From positions 1-8,607 of the forward strand of contig JBIOUF010000186.1 in assembly GCA_044866695.1 (NCBI GenBank): a stretch of 8,607 nucleotides of DNA. Direction: 5' to 3'. Below the pieces are notes generated by a model, which did not search any database, was not told where the DNA came from, and worked only from the letters and a program-made list of their open reading frames with translations. A program made the translations under genes and the position numbers. The DNA is from JBIOUF01 sp044866695 (GTDB lineage: Bacteria; Actinomycetota; Actinomycetes; Propionibacteriales; Nocardioidaceae). Shown in pieces: positions 1 through 8,607 of the stretch; the stretch's first letter is position 1, and the number at the start of each line of letters is the position of its first letter.

Positions 1-7
1 GTGCGGT

Positions 8-47
8 GGTTTCGAGACGCCTCCGCTAGCGCTCCGGCTCCTCAACC
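8..47 (+). repeat. Repeat unit A, forward copy 1
   Basis: This is a 40-bp unit beginning GGTTTCGAGACG and ending CTCCTCAACC. It is identical to the unit at 198-237, and the identity extends a little outside it (7-52 against 197-242, 46 bp). The two ends are partly complementary, so the unit can fold into an imperfect stem. Confidence 0.85.
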
Positions 48-65
48 AGCGGTGGTCGGTGGTCG

Positions 66-149
66 AGGAGCGAGCTTGCGAGCGTCCCCGGCGGCCCTAG
101 GAGCGAGCTTGCGAGCGACCCCGGTGGTTGAGGAGCGAGCTTGCGAGCG
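66..149. repeat. Three tandem copies of a 19-bp repeat core
   Basis: The 19-bp word AGGAGCGAGCTTGCGAGCG occurs exactly at 66-84, 99-117 and 131-149, so the period is 32-33 bp. The intervening 13-14 bp differ. The third copy belongs to a complete inverted unit (126-159), while the first two lack the CTCGAAACC end. This looks like local duplication of truncated units of the same family. Confidence 0.85.
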
Positions 150-159
150 TCTCGAAACC
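126..159 (-). repeat. Repeat unit B, inverted complete copy
   Basis: The plus strand reads GGTTGAGGAG at the start and CTCGAAACC at the end, which is the reverse complement pattern of the forward units. The interior (19-bp core at 131-149) is shorter than and diverged from the forward units' interior. Opposite-orientation copies such as this and 198-237 could pair into a longer hairpin. Confidence 0.8.
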
Positions 160-197
160 ACCGGACCCCCGGGCTGGGTCTGTGCCACGGTGCCGCT

Positions 198-237
198 GGT
201 TTCGAGACGCCTCCGCTAGCGCTCCGGCTCCTCAACC
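198..237 (+). repeat. Repeat unit A, forward copy 2
   Basis: This 40-bp unit is identical to the one at 8-47. It is followed after six bases by a third, slightly diverged forward copy at 244-283. Confidence 0.85.
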
Positions 238-243
238 AGCGGG

Positions 244-283
244 GGTTTCGAGACGCCTCCGCGTGCGCTCGGGCTCCTCAACC
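244..283 (+). repeat. Repeat unit A, forward copy 3 (3 differences)
   Basis: This 40-bp unit has the same ends as the copies at 8-47 and 198-237 and differs from them at three interior positions. It begins about 30 bp beyond the stop codon of the minus-strand 58-residue gene, a position where a hairpin could affect transcript ends. Confidence 0.8.
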
Positions 284-313
284 GCCGGTGGCTCGCAAGC
301 CCACAACGCGGCG

Positions 314-490
314 TCACTCGGCGGCGTCGTCGCCGTGGCCCTCCGGGTCCTCCTCGGGCTCGAAGGTGCTGCCTTCGCCCTCGGTGACGCCGATCTCCGC
401 GCCTCTGCCGTCGGGTGCCCCACCGGCAGCGGCCCCGGTGTCGTTGTCCTCGCCGCCGTTGCCGGGGGCCTGGTTGGGTGTCTGGCTCAT
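314..490 (-). CDS. Small acidic hypothetical protein (58 aa)
   Basis: The ATG is at 488-490 and the TGA at 314-316. An in-frame ORF extends further upstream, but this start is chosen because a near-perfect Shine-Dalgarno GAGGAGG sits 6 bases before it. The upstream extension is an Arg-rich translation of non-coding sequence. The protein begins MSQTPNQAPGNGGEDND, is rich in Gly, Ala, Asp and Glu, has no Cys, no membrane segment and no signal peptide, and is probably disordered and strongly acidic. Its C-terminal half (AEIGVTEGEGSTFEPEEDPEG) resembles a short conserved tail that I associate with small uncharacterised actinobacterial proteins; I cannot assign a function. It is transcribed divergently from the ATPase gene across a palindrome-containing intergenic region. 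Confidence in the gene is good; the function is unknown. Confidence 0.7.
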   Translation of the reverse strand: MSQTPNQAPGNGGEDNDTGAAAGGAPDGRGAEIGVTEGEGSTFEPEEDPEGHGDDAAE

Positions 491-496
491 CGCCTG

Positions 497-503
497 CCTC
501 CTC
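497..503 (-). promoter_or_regulatory. Ribosome-binding site for the 58-aa gene
   Basis: The minus strand reads GAGGAGG here, 6 bases before the ATG at 490. This site fixes the start of the small acidic gene and excludes the longer Arg-rich reading of the same frame. Confidence 0.75.
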
Positions 504-567
504 GGTGTTGGTCGTCGCCGCCCCGCCCGCGTCCGCCGACGCCTTCGTGGTACCCGCTGTTCCGGCT

Positions 568-605
568 GGCAAGCGGCGCGGCCGCCGGCCCACGACACGC
601 TTGCC
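568..605. repeat. 8-bp inverted repeat in the divergent intergenic region
   Basis: GGCAAGCG (568-575) and CGCTTGCC (598-605) are exact reverse complements separated by 22 GC-rich bases. The pair lies in the likely 5' untranslated region of the minus-strand small gene and could be a stem-loop or a regulator site. The 8-bp arms are modest evidence in a GC-rich background. Confidence 0.35.
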
Positions 606-609
606 CTTG

Positions 610-635
610 CTAGCGCAATCTAGGGATTGCGCTAG
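610..635. promoter_or_regulatory. Near-perfect palindrome, probable operator (11-bp arms)
   Basis: CTAGCGCAATC (610-620) and GATTGCGCTAG (625-635) are exact reverse complements with a 4-bp spacer TAGG. The element is far less GC-rich than its surroundings, sits between two divergent genes, and ends 21 bp before the ATPase start codon. Its centre is about 34 bp upstream of that GTG, over the expected -35 region if the transcript starts at or near the GTG. On the minus strand its middle reads TAGATT, which fits a TAnnnT -10 motif for the small gene. This suggests a dimeric transcription factor controlling one or both genes; the regulator is not identified. Confidence 0.6.
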
Positions 636-644
636 ACGGACCGA

Positions 645-650
645 TATCGT
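645..650 (+). promoter_or_regulatory. Candidate -10 element for a leaderless ATPase transcript
   Basis: TATCGT fits the actinobacterial TAnnnT -10 pattern and ends 6 bases before the GTG at 657, the spacing expected if transcription starts at the start codon itself. No good -35 hexamer is visible at the right distance. That position is instead occupied by the palindrome at 610-635. This is a weak motif, supported by the lack of any Shine-Dalgarno sequence. Confidence 0.4.
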
Positions 651-656
651 CCCAGC

Positions 657-1850
657 GTGGACCCGGTGAGGAACCCGTACGCGCCCGGCGCGGGCCAGCG
701 GCCACCGGAGCTGGCCGGGCGCGACGGCGAGCTGGCGGCGTTCGAGGTCACCTTGGAGCGGGTGGCCGCGGGACGGCCGGCGCGGAGCATGGTGCTGTCC
801 GGGCTGCGCGGCGTCGGCAAGACGGTGCTGCTGGGCGCGCTGCGCGGGCAGGCGGTGTCGCGGGCGTGGGGGACCGGCAAGGTCGAGGCGCGGCCGGAGC
901 GGTCGCTGCGGCTGCCGGTCGCACAGGCGGTGCACGCGGCGGTCCGCGAGGTGGCGCACCGGCACCGCGACCCGGACCGGGTCGACGAGGTCGCCGGGGT
1001 GGTCGCCGCCTTCGCGCTGCGCACCGGCCCGGCCGACCGCAAGGACAGCCGCTGGCGCCCGCCCGTCCACGTGCCGGCGGCGCGCGGCCGCGCCGACTCC
1101 GGCGACCTGGAGCTGGACCTGGTCGAGCTGTTCACCGACGTCGCCGAGCTCGCCGGGGACCTCGGCGTCGGGGTCGCGCTGTTCGTCGACGAGATGCAGG
1201 ACGTCGCGTCCCCCGAGCTGGCGGCGCTCTGCGGCGCCTGCCACGAGATCAGCCAGCAGGGGTCGCCGCTGGTCCTGGTCGGGGCCGGGCTGCCGCACCT
1301 GCCGGTGGCGCTCGCGGCGAGCAGGTCCTACGCCGAACGGCTGTTCCGCTACGTGGTCGTGGACCGGCTGCCGCGGCAGATGTCCGACCGGGCGCTCACC
1401 GTCCCGGCGGCCGGCGAGGGCGTCGACTTCGAGCCCGAGGCGCTCGACGAGCTGTACGCGCTCACCGACGGCTACCCGTACTTCGTGCAGGCCTACGGGA
1501 AGGTGACCTGGGACGCGGCCCCGGCCAGCCCGGTCCGCCTCGACGACGTCCGGGAGGCCGCCGCGGAGGCCGAGGGGGAGCTCGCGGTCGGTTTCTTCGG
1601 CGCCCGCTACGAGCGCGCCACCCCGGCCGAGCGCGACTACATGCGCACCATGGCCGACCTCGGCGCGGACTCCGGCGACGGTGCGGTCACCACGGCGCAG
1701 GTGGCGGCGACCCTGGGCCGCCGGCCGCAGTCGCTGTCCCCCGCGCGCGACGGCCTGATCAAGAAGGGGCTGGTGTTCGCCTCCGAGCGTGGGATGGTGA
1801 GCTTCACGGTCCCGCACTTCGGCCGGTTCCTCCGAGCCCAACGGGTGTGA
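657..1850 (+). CDS. P-loop (AAA-type, ORC1/Cdc6-like) ATP-binding protein
   Basis: This is a 397-residue cytosolic ATPase. Walker A is GLRGVGKT (49-56). Walker B is VALFVDEMQD (173-182), with D178 and E179 as the expected Mg-binding and catalytic acids. A sensor-1-like strand LVLVGAGLPHL follows at 205-215. Residues about 320-392 read as a winged-helix-like domain (TPAERDYMRTMADL, then LSPARDGLIKKGLV, then a beta-hairpin-like end VSFTVPHFGRFLR). No membrane segment is seen. The start is GTG 657: an in-frame TAG at 633-635 blocks any earlier start and no start codon lies between. There is no Shine-Dalgarno, so translation is probably leaderless. The N-terminus NPYAPGAGQRPPELAGRD matches the opening I know from a conserved actinobacterial family annotated only as ATP-binding protein. 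Its role is unknown; DNA-linked or switch-like ATPase activity is inferred from the fold. The 91-residue gene follows 86 bp downstream. Confidence 0.88.
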   Translation: MDPVRNPYAPGAGQRPPELAGRDGELAAFEVTLERVAAGRPARSMVLSGLRGVGKTVLLGALRGQAVSRAWGTGKVEARPERSLRLPVAQAVHAAVREVAHRHRDPDRVDEVAGVVAAFALRTGPADRKDSRWRPPVHVPAARGRADSGDLELDLVELFTDVAELAGDLGVGVALFVDEMQDVASPELAALCGACHEISQQGSPLVLVGAGLPHLPVALAASRSYAERLFRYVVVDRLPRQMSDRALTVPAAGEGVDFEPEALDELYALTDGYPYFVQAYGKVTWDAAPASPVRLDDVREAAAEAEGELAVGFFGARYERATPAERDYMRTMADLGADSGDGAVTTAQVAATLGRRPQSLSPARDGLIKKGLVFASERGMVSFTVPHFGRFLRAQRV

Positions 1851-1927
1851 CCGCGCCGCGCAGTCAGCTCAGACAGCCCTTGTCGGGGCAAGAACATTCT
1901 GTGAACGCCCATGGCGGGCACGTCCTC

Positions 1928-1934
1928 AGGAGAG
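1928..1934 (+). promoter_or_regulatory. Ribosome-binding site for the 91-aa gene
   Basis: AGGAGAG ends two bases before GTG 1937. The AGGAG core has a short 4-base spacer. Alternative in-frame GTG codons at 1901, 1952 and 1958 have no comparable site, so this one decides the start. Confidence 0.5.
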
Positions 1935-1936
1935 CA

Positions 1937-2212
1937 GTGGAACCTACCGATGTGCGAGTGCAGGCGGAGCTTGGAGGCTGCCCCGTGTGGTGGCGGGGCT
2001 TGGGCTCCGACGGCTCGTCGTTGGGCCTTCCTGCGGACCTCGTCCGCCGGCTGCTGGAATGGAACCGTCGCTACGAAGACTGGGCGAGTACGGCGTCGCA
2101 ACCGGAGCCGGACCTGCTGGTGGACTTCCGGGTTGCGGGACTCCGGCTTGCGGCCGAGGTGCAGGAGCATGTCGGCAGTCAGCTGAGGGTCTCCTACCTG
2201 CAGGCGATGTAG
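1937..2212 (+). CDS. Hypothetical protein (91 aa)
   Basis: The GTG start at 1937 is preceded by AGGAGAG; the stop is TAG at 2210-2212. The 91-residue product reads MEPTDVRVQAELGGCPVWW at the start, continues with LGLPADLVRRLLEWNRRYEDW in the middle and ends LRVSYLQAM. The Leu-Pro-x-Asp-Leu / Trp-Asn-x-x-Tyr pattern resembles small uncharacterised actinobacterial proteins, but I cannot assign a function. It has no signal peptide, membrane segment or metal motif. About one codon in five ends in A or T (GAA, CGT, CTT, AGT, GTT), clearly more than in the neighbours, where nearly all codons end in G or C. This suggests a different origin, weak expression or relaxed selection. It lies in the same direction as the ATPase gene and converges with the redox operon. 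The competing frame (1911-2186) is Arg/Ser/Cys-rich and looks like a shadow. Confidence 0.6.
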   Translation: MEPTDVRVQAELGGCPVWWRGLGSDGSSLGLPADLVRRLLEWNRRYEDWASTASQPEPDLLVDFRVAGLRLAAEVQEHVGSQLRVSYLQAM

Positions 2213-2250
2213 CGGTCCGACGAGGCCGCAGCGGGGCAGTACCCCGACCG
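2213..2250. terminator. Possible bidirectional terminator hairpin between convergent genes
   Basis: The 39-bp gap between the two convergent stop codons contains CGGGG (2232-2236) and CCCCG (2242-2246) around a 5-base loop. Outer CGGTC (2213-2217) and GACCG (2246-2250) could pair as an alternative stem. No U-tract follows on either strand, so this is only a positional candidate, although U-less hairpins are common at gene ends in high-GC actinomycetes. Confidence 0.35.
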
Positions 2251-2251
2251 G

Positions 2252-3261
2252 TCAGGTCAGGGCGTCGGTGAGCGCGCCGTACGTCGCCCGGCCGTGCTCG
2301 AGCGCGGCGACGTACCCCTGCCGCTGGTACGCCGTCGGGTCGACGTCGCCCGGGACCGCGAGCCGGCCGCGGACCGGCTCGAGGTCGTCGAAGCTCTTGC
2401 GCTTCATCCAGTCCTCCAGCGTCTCCAGCAGCACGCGCACGTGGCCGACGCCGTGGCGCAGCAGCGCGGAGGCGGTCATGACGACGTCCGCCCCGGCCAG
2501 CAGGTAGGACGCGACGTCGGCCCCGGTCTCCACGCCGGTCGTCGCGGCCAGCGAGCCGCGGACCTGGCCGTGCAGGATGGCGATCCAGGCTCTCGGCATC
2601 CGGGCGTCCTCGCGCCGGGACAGGGTCACCCCGGGCGCGACGGTCAGCGACTCGGGGTCGACGTCGGGATGCAGGAACCGGTTGAACAGCACCAGCCCGT
2701 CCGCGCCCGCGGAGTCCAGCCGCAGCGCCACCTCGCCGACGGAGCTGAACGCCGGGCTCAGCTTGACCGCCACCGGGACGCTGACGGCCTGCTTGACCGC
2801 GGAGAGGATCTCCACGTGCCGGTCCTCCACGAGCCGGCCCGGAGTGCGCGGGTCGCCGGGCACGGCGTAGATGTTGAGCTCGACGGCGCTCGCGCCGGCG
2901 TCCTGCATGGACCGGGCGAAGCCGACCCAGCCGCCCGGCGTGGAGCCGTTCAGGCTGGCGATGACCGGCACGGCCACGGCCTCGGCGCAGCGCTCGACGT
3001 GGCGCAGGTACCGCCGCGCCGGCTGCTCGGTCCGCGGCGACGGGAAGTAGGTCAGCGCCTCGCCGAACACCTCCTCGTGCGACTCGGTGAGGGCCAGGTC
3101 GCGCAGCTGCTCGCGGTGCACCTCCTCCTCGAACAGCGACGGCAGCACCACCGCGCCCACCCCGGCGTCGGCCAGCGCGCGCACCCCGTCGACCCGCGCG
3201 GTCGCCGGCGACGCGCTCGCCACGAGCGGGCTGCGCAGCGTGAGCCCGAGGTAGCGCGTGG

Positions 3262-3271
<10 letters not shown>
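2252..3271 (-). CDS. Dihydroorotate dehydrogenase-like FMN protein, not canonical PyrD
   Basis: This 339-residue protein is a predicted FMN-binding TIM-barrel enzyme. The opening MDLTTRYLGLTLRSPLVASA is typical of the DHOD fold. Conserved barrel elements include PVIASLNG (102-109), VELN (130-133), VPVAVKLSP with K170 (the family's FMN-contacting lysine), DGLVLFNRF (191-199), the glycine-rich TTGVETGADV (244-253) and LAGADVVMTASAL (258-270). The usual DHOD signature after ELN (ELN-x-SCPN, carrying the catalytic Cys or Ser) is replaced by IYAVPGD, and the orotate-binding Asn-Thr-Thr is replaced by Asn-Arg-Phe. Pyrimidine synthesis is therefore unlikely and the substrate is unknown. The ATG at 3269-3271 is preceded by GGAAGGA with a 6-base spacer. 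The start overlaps the end of nifJ by 10 bp, implying translational coupling. It is the last gene of the operon. This type is often annotated 'dihydroorotate dehydrogenase-like protein'. Confidence 0.88.
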
Positions 3272-6855
<3,584 letters not shown>

Positions 6856-6858
6856 TCG

Positions 6859-8493
6859 TCACCCCTCCTCGGGGACCATCTCGATGGCGTGGACCGGGCA
6901 CTGCCGGAAGCAGGCGCTGCAGCCGGTGCACTTGTCGTAGTCGTACTCGTAGCGCAGCCCGACGCCGAGCTTGATGATGGCGTCCTCGGGGCAGGCGCCC
7001 AGGCACCCGTCGCACTCGAAGCAGTTGCCGCAGGACAGGCAGCGGCCGGCCTCGAACACCGCCTCCGCCTCCGACAGCCCCGCCACCACCTCCTCGAACG
7101 TCGCCGTGCGGGCGGTGGGGGCCAGCTCGGCCTGCTGGCGGCGGTCGTGGTCGCCGAAGTACCACAGGTGCAGCGTGTCGAAGTCGGCCTGCACGTGCTT
7201 GGGCCCGGGCGTCCACTGCCCACCGCGCAGCCAGGTGTCGATGCTGCGGGCCGCCCGCTTCCCGTGCCCGACGCCCACCGTGACGGTGCGCTCGCCGGGC
7301 ACGGTGTCGCCGCCGGCGAAGACGCCGGGCGCGCCGGTCATCAGCGTGACGGGGGACACCTGCACCACGTCGCGGTCGAACTCGATGCCGGGCACGCCGC
7401 GCAGGAACGCCGAGTCGCTCTCCTGCCCGAGGGCGAGGATGACGGTGTCCGCGGCCAGGGTCTCGAACCGGCCGGTCGGGTGCGGCCGGCCCTGGTCGTC
7501 GAGCTCCTGCACCTCGACGGTCAGGTCGTCCTCGCCCATCGAGGCGATGGTGCGCAGCCAGTTGATGCGGATGCCCTCGGCCTCCGCGTCGGCGGCCTCG
7601 TCCTCGTGGGCCGGCATCTGCTCGCGGGTCCGCCGGTACACGATCACGGTGTCGTCCGCGCCCAGCCGGCGGGCCACGCGGGCCGCATCCATGGCGGTGT
7701 TGCCGCCGCCGTACACCGCGACGCGCCCGGTCAGCGCCGGGGCCTCGCCGCCGGCGGCCTGGCGCAGGAACCCGACCGCGTCGAGCACCCGGCTGGCGTC
7801 CTGGTCGGGGATGTCGACCCGCTTGGACAGGTGCGCGCCGATGGCCACGAAGACGGCGTCGAAGCCGCCCTCGCGGCGCTCCGCCTCCACGTCGGTCACC
7901 CGGTGGTCCTGCTCGAAGCGGACCCCCAGCCCGGTGAGCCGGCCCACCTCCGCGTCCAGCACGTCGCGCGGCAGCCGGTAGGCGGGGATGCCGTACCGCA
8001 TCATCCCGCCGGGCTCGGGCCCGCTGTCCCGGACCACGACCATGTGCCCGCGCCGGGCCAGGTGGCACGCCGCGGACAGGCCGCTCGGCCCCGAGCCGAC
8101 GACCAGCACCCGCTTGCCGGAGACCACGGCCGGCGGGGTGAAGGACCAGCCCTGCTCGATCGCCAGGTCGCCGAGGAACCGCTCGGCGGCGTGGATCGAC
8201 ACCGCCCCGTCGAGCTCGGCGCGGTTGCACGCGGTCTCGCACGGGTGGTAGCAGACCCGGCCGTGGATCGCCGGGAAGGGGTTGTCCTCGGTCAGCTGCC
8301 GCCAGGCCGCCTCGTGGTCACCGGCCTTGAGGTGGGCCAGCCAGGCCTGGATGTTCTCCCCGGCCGGGCACGCGCTGTTGCACGGGGGCAGCAGGTCGAC
8401 GTACACGGGTCGCTGGGTGCGGACCGGGCCGGCCCGGAGCCGACCGAGCCCGACGGGTGCCAAGGGGGTGAGGTCGCGGTCGGAGCCGGTCAT
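6859..8493 (-). CDS. GltD-like FAD/NAD(P) oxidoreductase with C-terminal 4Fe-4S domain
   Basis: This 544-residue cytosolic flavoprotein resembles the glutamate synthase small subunit. Residues 38-89 form the N-terminal Fe-S region (CNSACPAGENIQAW, then CYHPCETACNRAELDG), with five cysteines, C38, C42, C81, C85 and C89. FAD is bound through VLVVGSGPSGLSAA (129-142) and the late GVFAGGD (390-396). NAD(P)H is bound through VAVYGGGNTAMDAA (258-271). The C-terminus adds a ferredoxin-like domain with C485, C488, C491, C494, C497, C501 and then C522, C525, C528, C532, enough for two [4Fe-4S] clusters with two spare cysteines. GltD has no such tail. Together with the adjacent nifJ this suggests electron exchange between NAD(P)H and ferredoxin rather than glutamate synthesis; no large-subunit gltB is present. 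The start is ATG 8493, with a modest GGGA 8 bases upstream. It is the first gene of the operon, and its stop lies 3 bp before the nifJ start. Confidence 0.92.
   Translation of the reverse strand: MTGSDRDLTPLAPVGLGRLRAGPVRTQRPVYVDLLPPCNSACPAGENIQAWLAHLKAGDHEAAWRQLTEDNPFPAIHGRVCYHPCETACNRAELDGAVSIHAAERFLGDLAIEQGWSFTPPAVVSGKRVLVVGSGPSGLSAACHLARRGHMVVVRDSGPEPGGMMRYGIPAYRLPRDVLDAEVGRLTGLGVRFEQDHRVTDVEAERREGGFDAVFVAIGAHLSKRVDIPDQDASRVLDAVGFLRQAAGGEAPALTGRVAVYGGGNTAMDAARVARRLGADDTVIVYRRTREQMPAHEDEAADAEAEGIRINWLRTIASMGEDDLTVEVQELDDQGRPHPTGRFETLAADTVILALGQESDSAFLRGVPGIEFDRDVVQVSPVTLMTGAPGVFAGGDTVPGERTVTVGVGHGKRAARSIDTWLRGGQWTPGPKHVQADFDTLHLWYFGDHDRRQQAELAPTARTATFEEVVAGLSEAEAVFEAGRCLSCGNCFECDGCLGACPEDAIIKLGVGLRYEYDYDKCTGCSACFRQCPVHAIEMVPEEG
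6862..6870 (-). promoter_or_regulatory. Ribosome-binding site for nifJ
   Basis: The minus strand reads GAGGAGGGG, 6 bases before the GTG at 6855. It overlaps the last codons of the flavoprotein gene (its C-terminal Pro-Glu-Glu-Gly), so one sequence serves as both coding end and ribosome-binding site. It decides the GTG start. Confidence 0.8.
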
Positions 8494-8542
8494 GACGCCG
8501 GTCCCGAGGACCCGAAGGGGCGTAGTCGCATGTGCCGAGCAT

Positions 8543-8554
8543 CCCCACCAGGGG
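8543..8554. repeat. Small hairpin in the operon leader or promoter
   Basis: CCCC (8543-8546) and GGGG (8551-8554) flank a 4-base ACCA loop, between the DosR-like box and the flavoprotein start codon. The stem is only 4 bp, so significance is doubtful. It would lie in the promoter core or the 5' leader. Confidence 0.25.
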
Positions 8555-8574
8555 GGTCGAAGTAAAGTGCCGAA
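8555..8574 (-). promoter_or_regulatory. Imperfect DosR/DevR-like box upstream of the redox operon
   Basis: The minus strand reads TTCGGCACTTTACTTCGACC. Compared with the known mycobacterial DosR consensus TTSGGGACTWWAGTCCCSAA, it matches 13 of 20 positions, including 11 of the first 12, so one half-site is strong and the other weak. Its near edge is 61 bp upstream of the first gene's ATG, a sensible place for an activator site. No clear -10 hexamer is visible downstream. DosR regulation fits a pyruvate:ferredoxin oxidoreductase operon, but this is inference from one site. Confidence 0.35.
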
Positions 8575-8607
8575 CGGCCGTCGCGGCTTACGTCGTACGG
8601 CCCGGAC

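Larger units (their letters stand above)
1..290. repeat. Cluster of related intergenic palindromic-type repeats
   Basis: This stretch has no convincing gene and is made almost entirely of copies of one repeat family. Forward units begin GGTTTCGAGACG and end CTCCTCAACC (8-47, 198-237, 244-283). Inverted units begin GGTTGAGGAG and end CTCGAAACC (126-159) or are truncated (61-89, 98-123). The short open frames crossing this region are low-complexity Arg/Ala/Pro/Ser translations of the repeat and are not believable proteins. Repeats of this style are, to my knowledge, common between genes in several actinomycetes. The cluster lies 3' of the 58-residue gene, so it could also help end that transcript, but this is inference. 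Confidence 0.85.

Noticed and set aside
61..160. CRISPR-like periodic repeats (19-bp core every 32-33 bp)
   Set aside because: The intervals between cores are only 13-14 bp, inverted and diverged copies are present, and there are no cas genes. It fits an intergenic palindromic repeat cluster.
290..301. GGCT-CGCA-AGCC hairpin after the 58-aa gene as a terminator
   Set aside because: The stem is only 4 bp and has no U-tract. Such hairpins are expected by chance in this composition.
216..1841. A 541-codon open frame on the minus strand opposite the ATPase gene
   Set aside because: It has an Arg/Pro/His-rich composition, covers the repeats and the intergenic palindrome, and is antisense to a gene with clear Walker A and B motifs.
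1861..1900. CTTG-TCGGGG-CAAG hairpin after the ATPase gene as a terminator
   Set aside because: The stem is only 4 bp and no U-tract follows, so it is too weak to call.
866..1936. Upstream in-frame extension of the 91-residue protein through the ATPase gene
   Set aside because: The extension is the shadow frame of the ATPase (Arg/Gly/Ala repeats). Only the part after GTG 1937, which has a ribosome-binding site, reads like protein.
1911..2186. Alternative 91-residue frame starting at ATG 1911
   Set aside because: It has no good ribosome-binding site, its composition is Arg/Ser/Cys/Trp-rich, and it competes with the better frame starting at 1937.

Overview
The window is very GC-rich DNA (roughly 70-75% by eye) with strong G/C third-position bias, GTG starts, tightly packed genes and actinobacterial protein families. 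It is most likely a chromosomal segment of a high-GC actinomycete. A Geodermatophilaceae- or Pseudonocardiaceae-like source is plausible but not shown. I see no rRNA, tRNA, CRISPR array, insertion sequence or phage gene.

Layout. (1) Positions 1-290 hold a cluster of related imperfect palindromic repeats in both orientations and no credible gene. (2) Positions 314-490 (minus) encode a 58-residue acidic protein with an excellent ribosome-binding site. (3) Positions 491-656 are a divergent intergenic region with an 8-bp inverted repeat and a striking 11-bp-arm palindrome just before the next gene. (4) Positions 657-1850 (plus) encode a 397-residue P-loop ATPase with a C-terminal winged-helix-like part, probably translated from a leaderless GTG. 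(5) Positions 1937-2212 (plus) encode a small hypothetical protein with relaxed codon use. (6) Positions 2252-8493 (minus) form a compact three-gene operon transcribed leftwards, in the order: a GltD-like FAD/NAD(P) flavoprotein with added Fe-S clusters, a full-length pyruvate:ferredoxin (flavodoxin) oxidoreductase (NifJ type), and a dihydroorotate-dehydrogenase-like FMN protein. (7) Positions 8494-8607 are the operon's upstream region, with an imperfect match to the DosR/DevR hypoxia box.

How the genes work together. NifJ would oxidise pyruvate to acetyl-CoA and CO2 and reduce ferredoxin or flavodoxin. The GltD-like protein has FAD, NAD(P) and several [4Fe-4S] motifs, so it is a candidate for exchanging electrons between ferredoxin and NAD(P)H. 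The DHOD-like protein keeps the FMN-barrel fold but lacks the catalytic and orotate-binding signature of true PyrD, so its substrate is unknown. The tight spacing (3-bp gap, then 10-bp overlap) implies co-expression as one redox module. The oxygen-sensitive chemistry and the DosR-like box suggest induction under low oxygen. The ATPase and the two small genes have no evident functional link to this operon.
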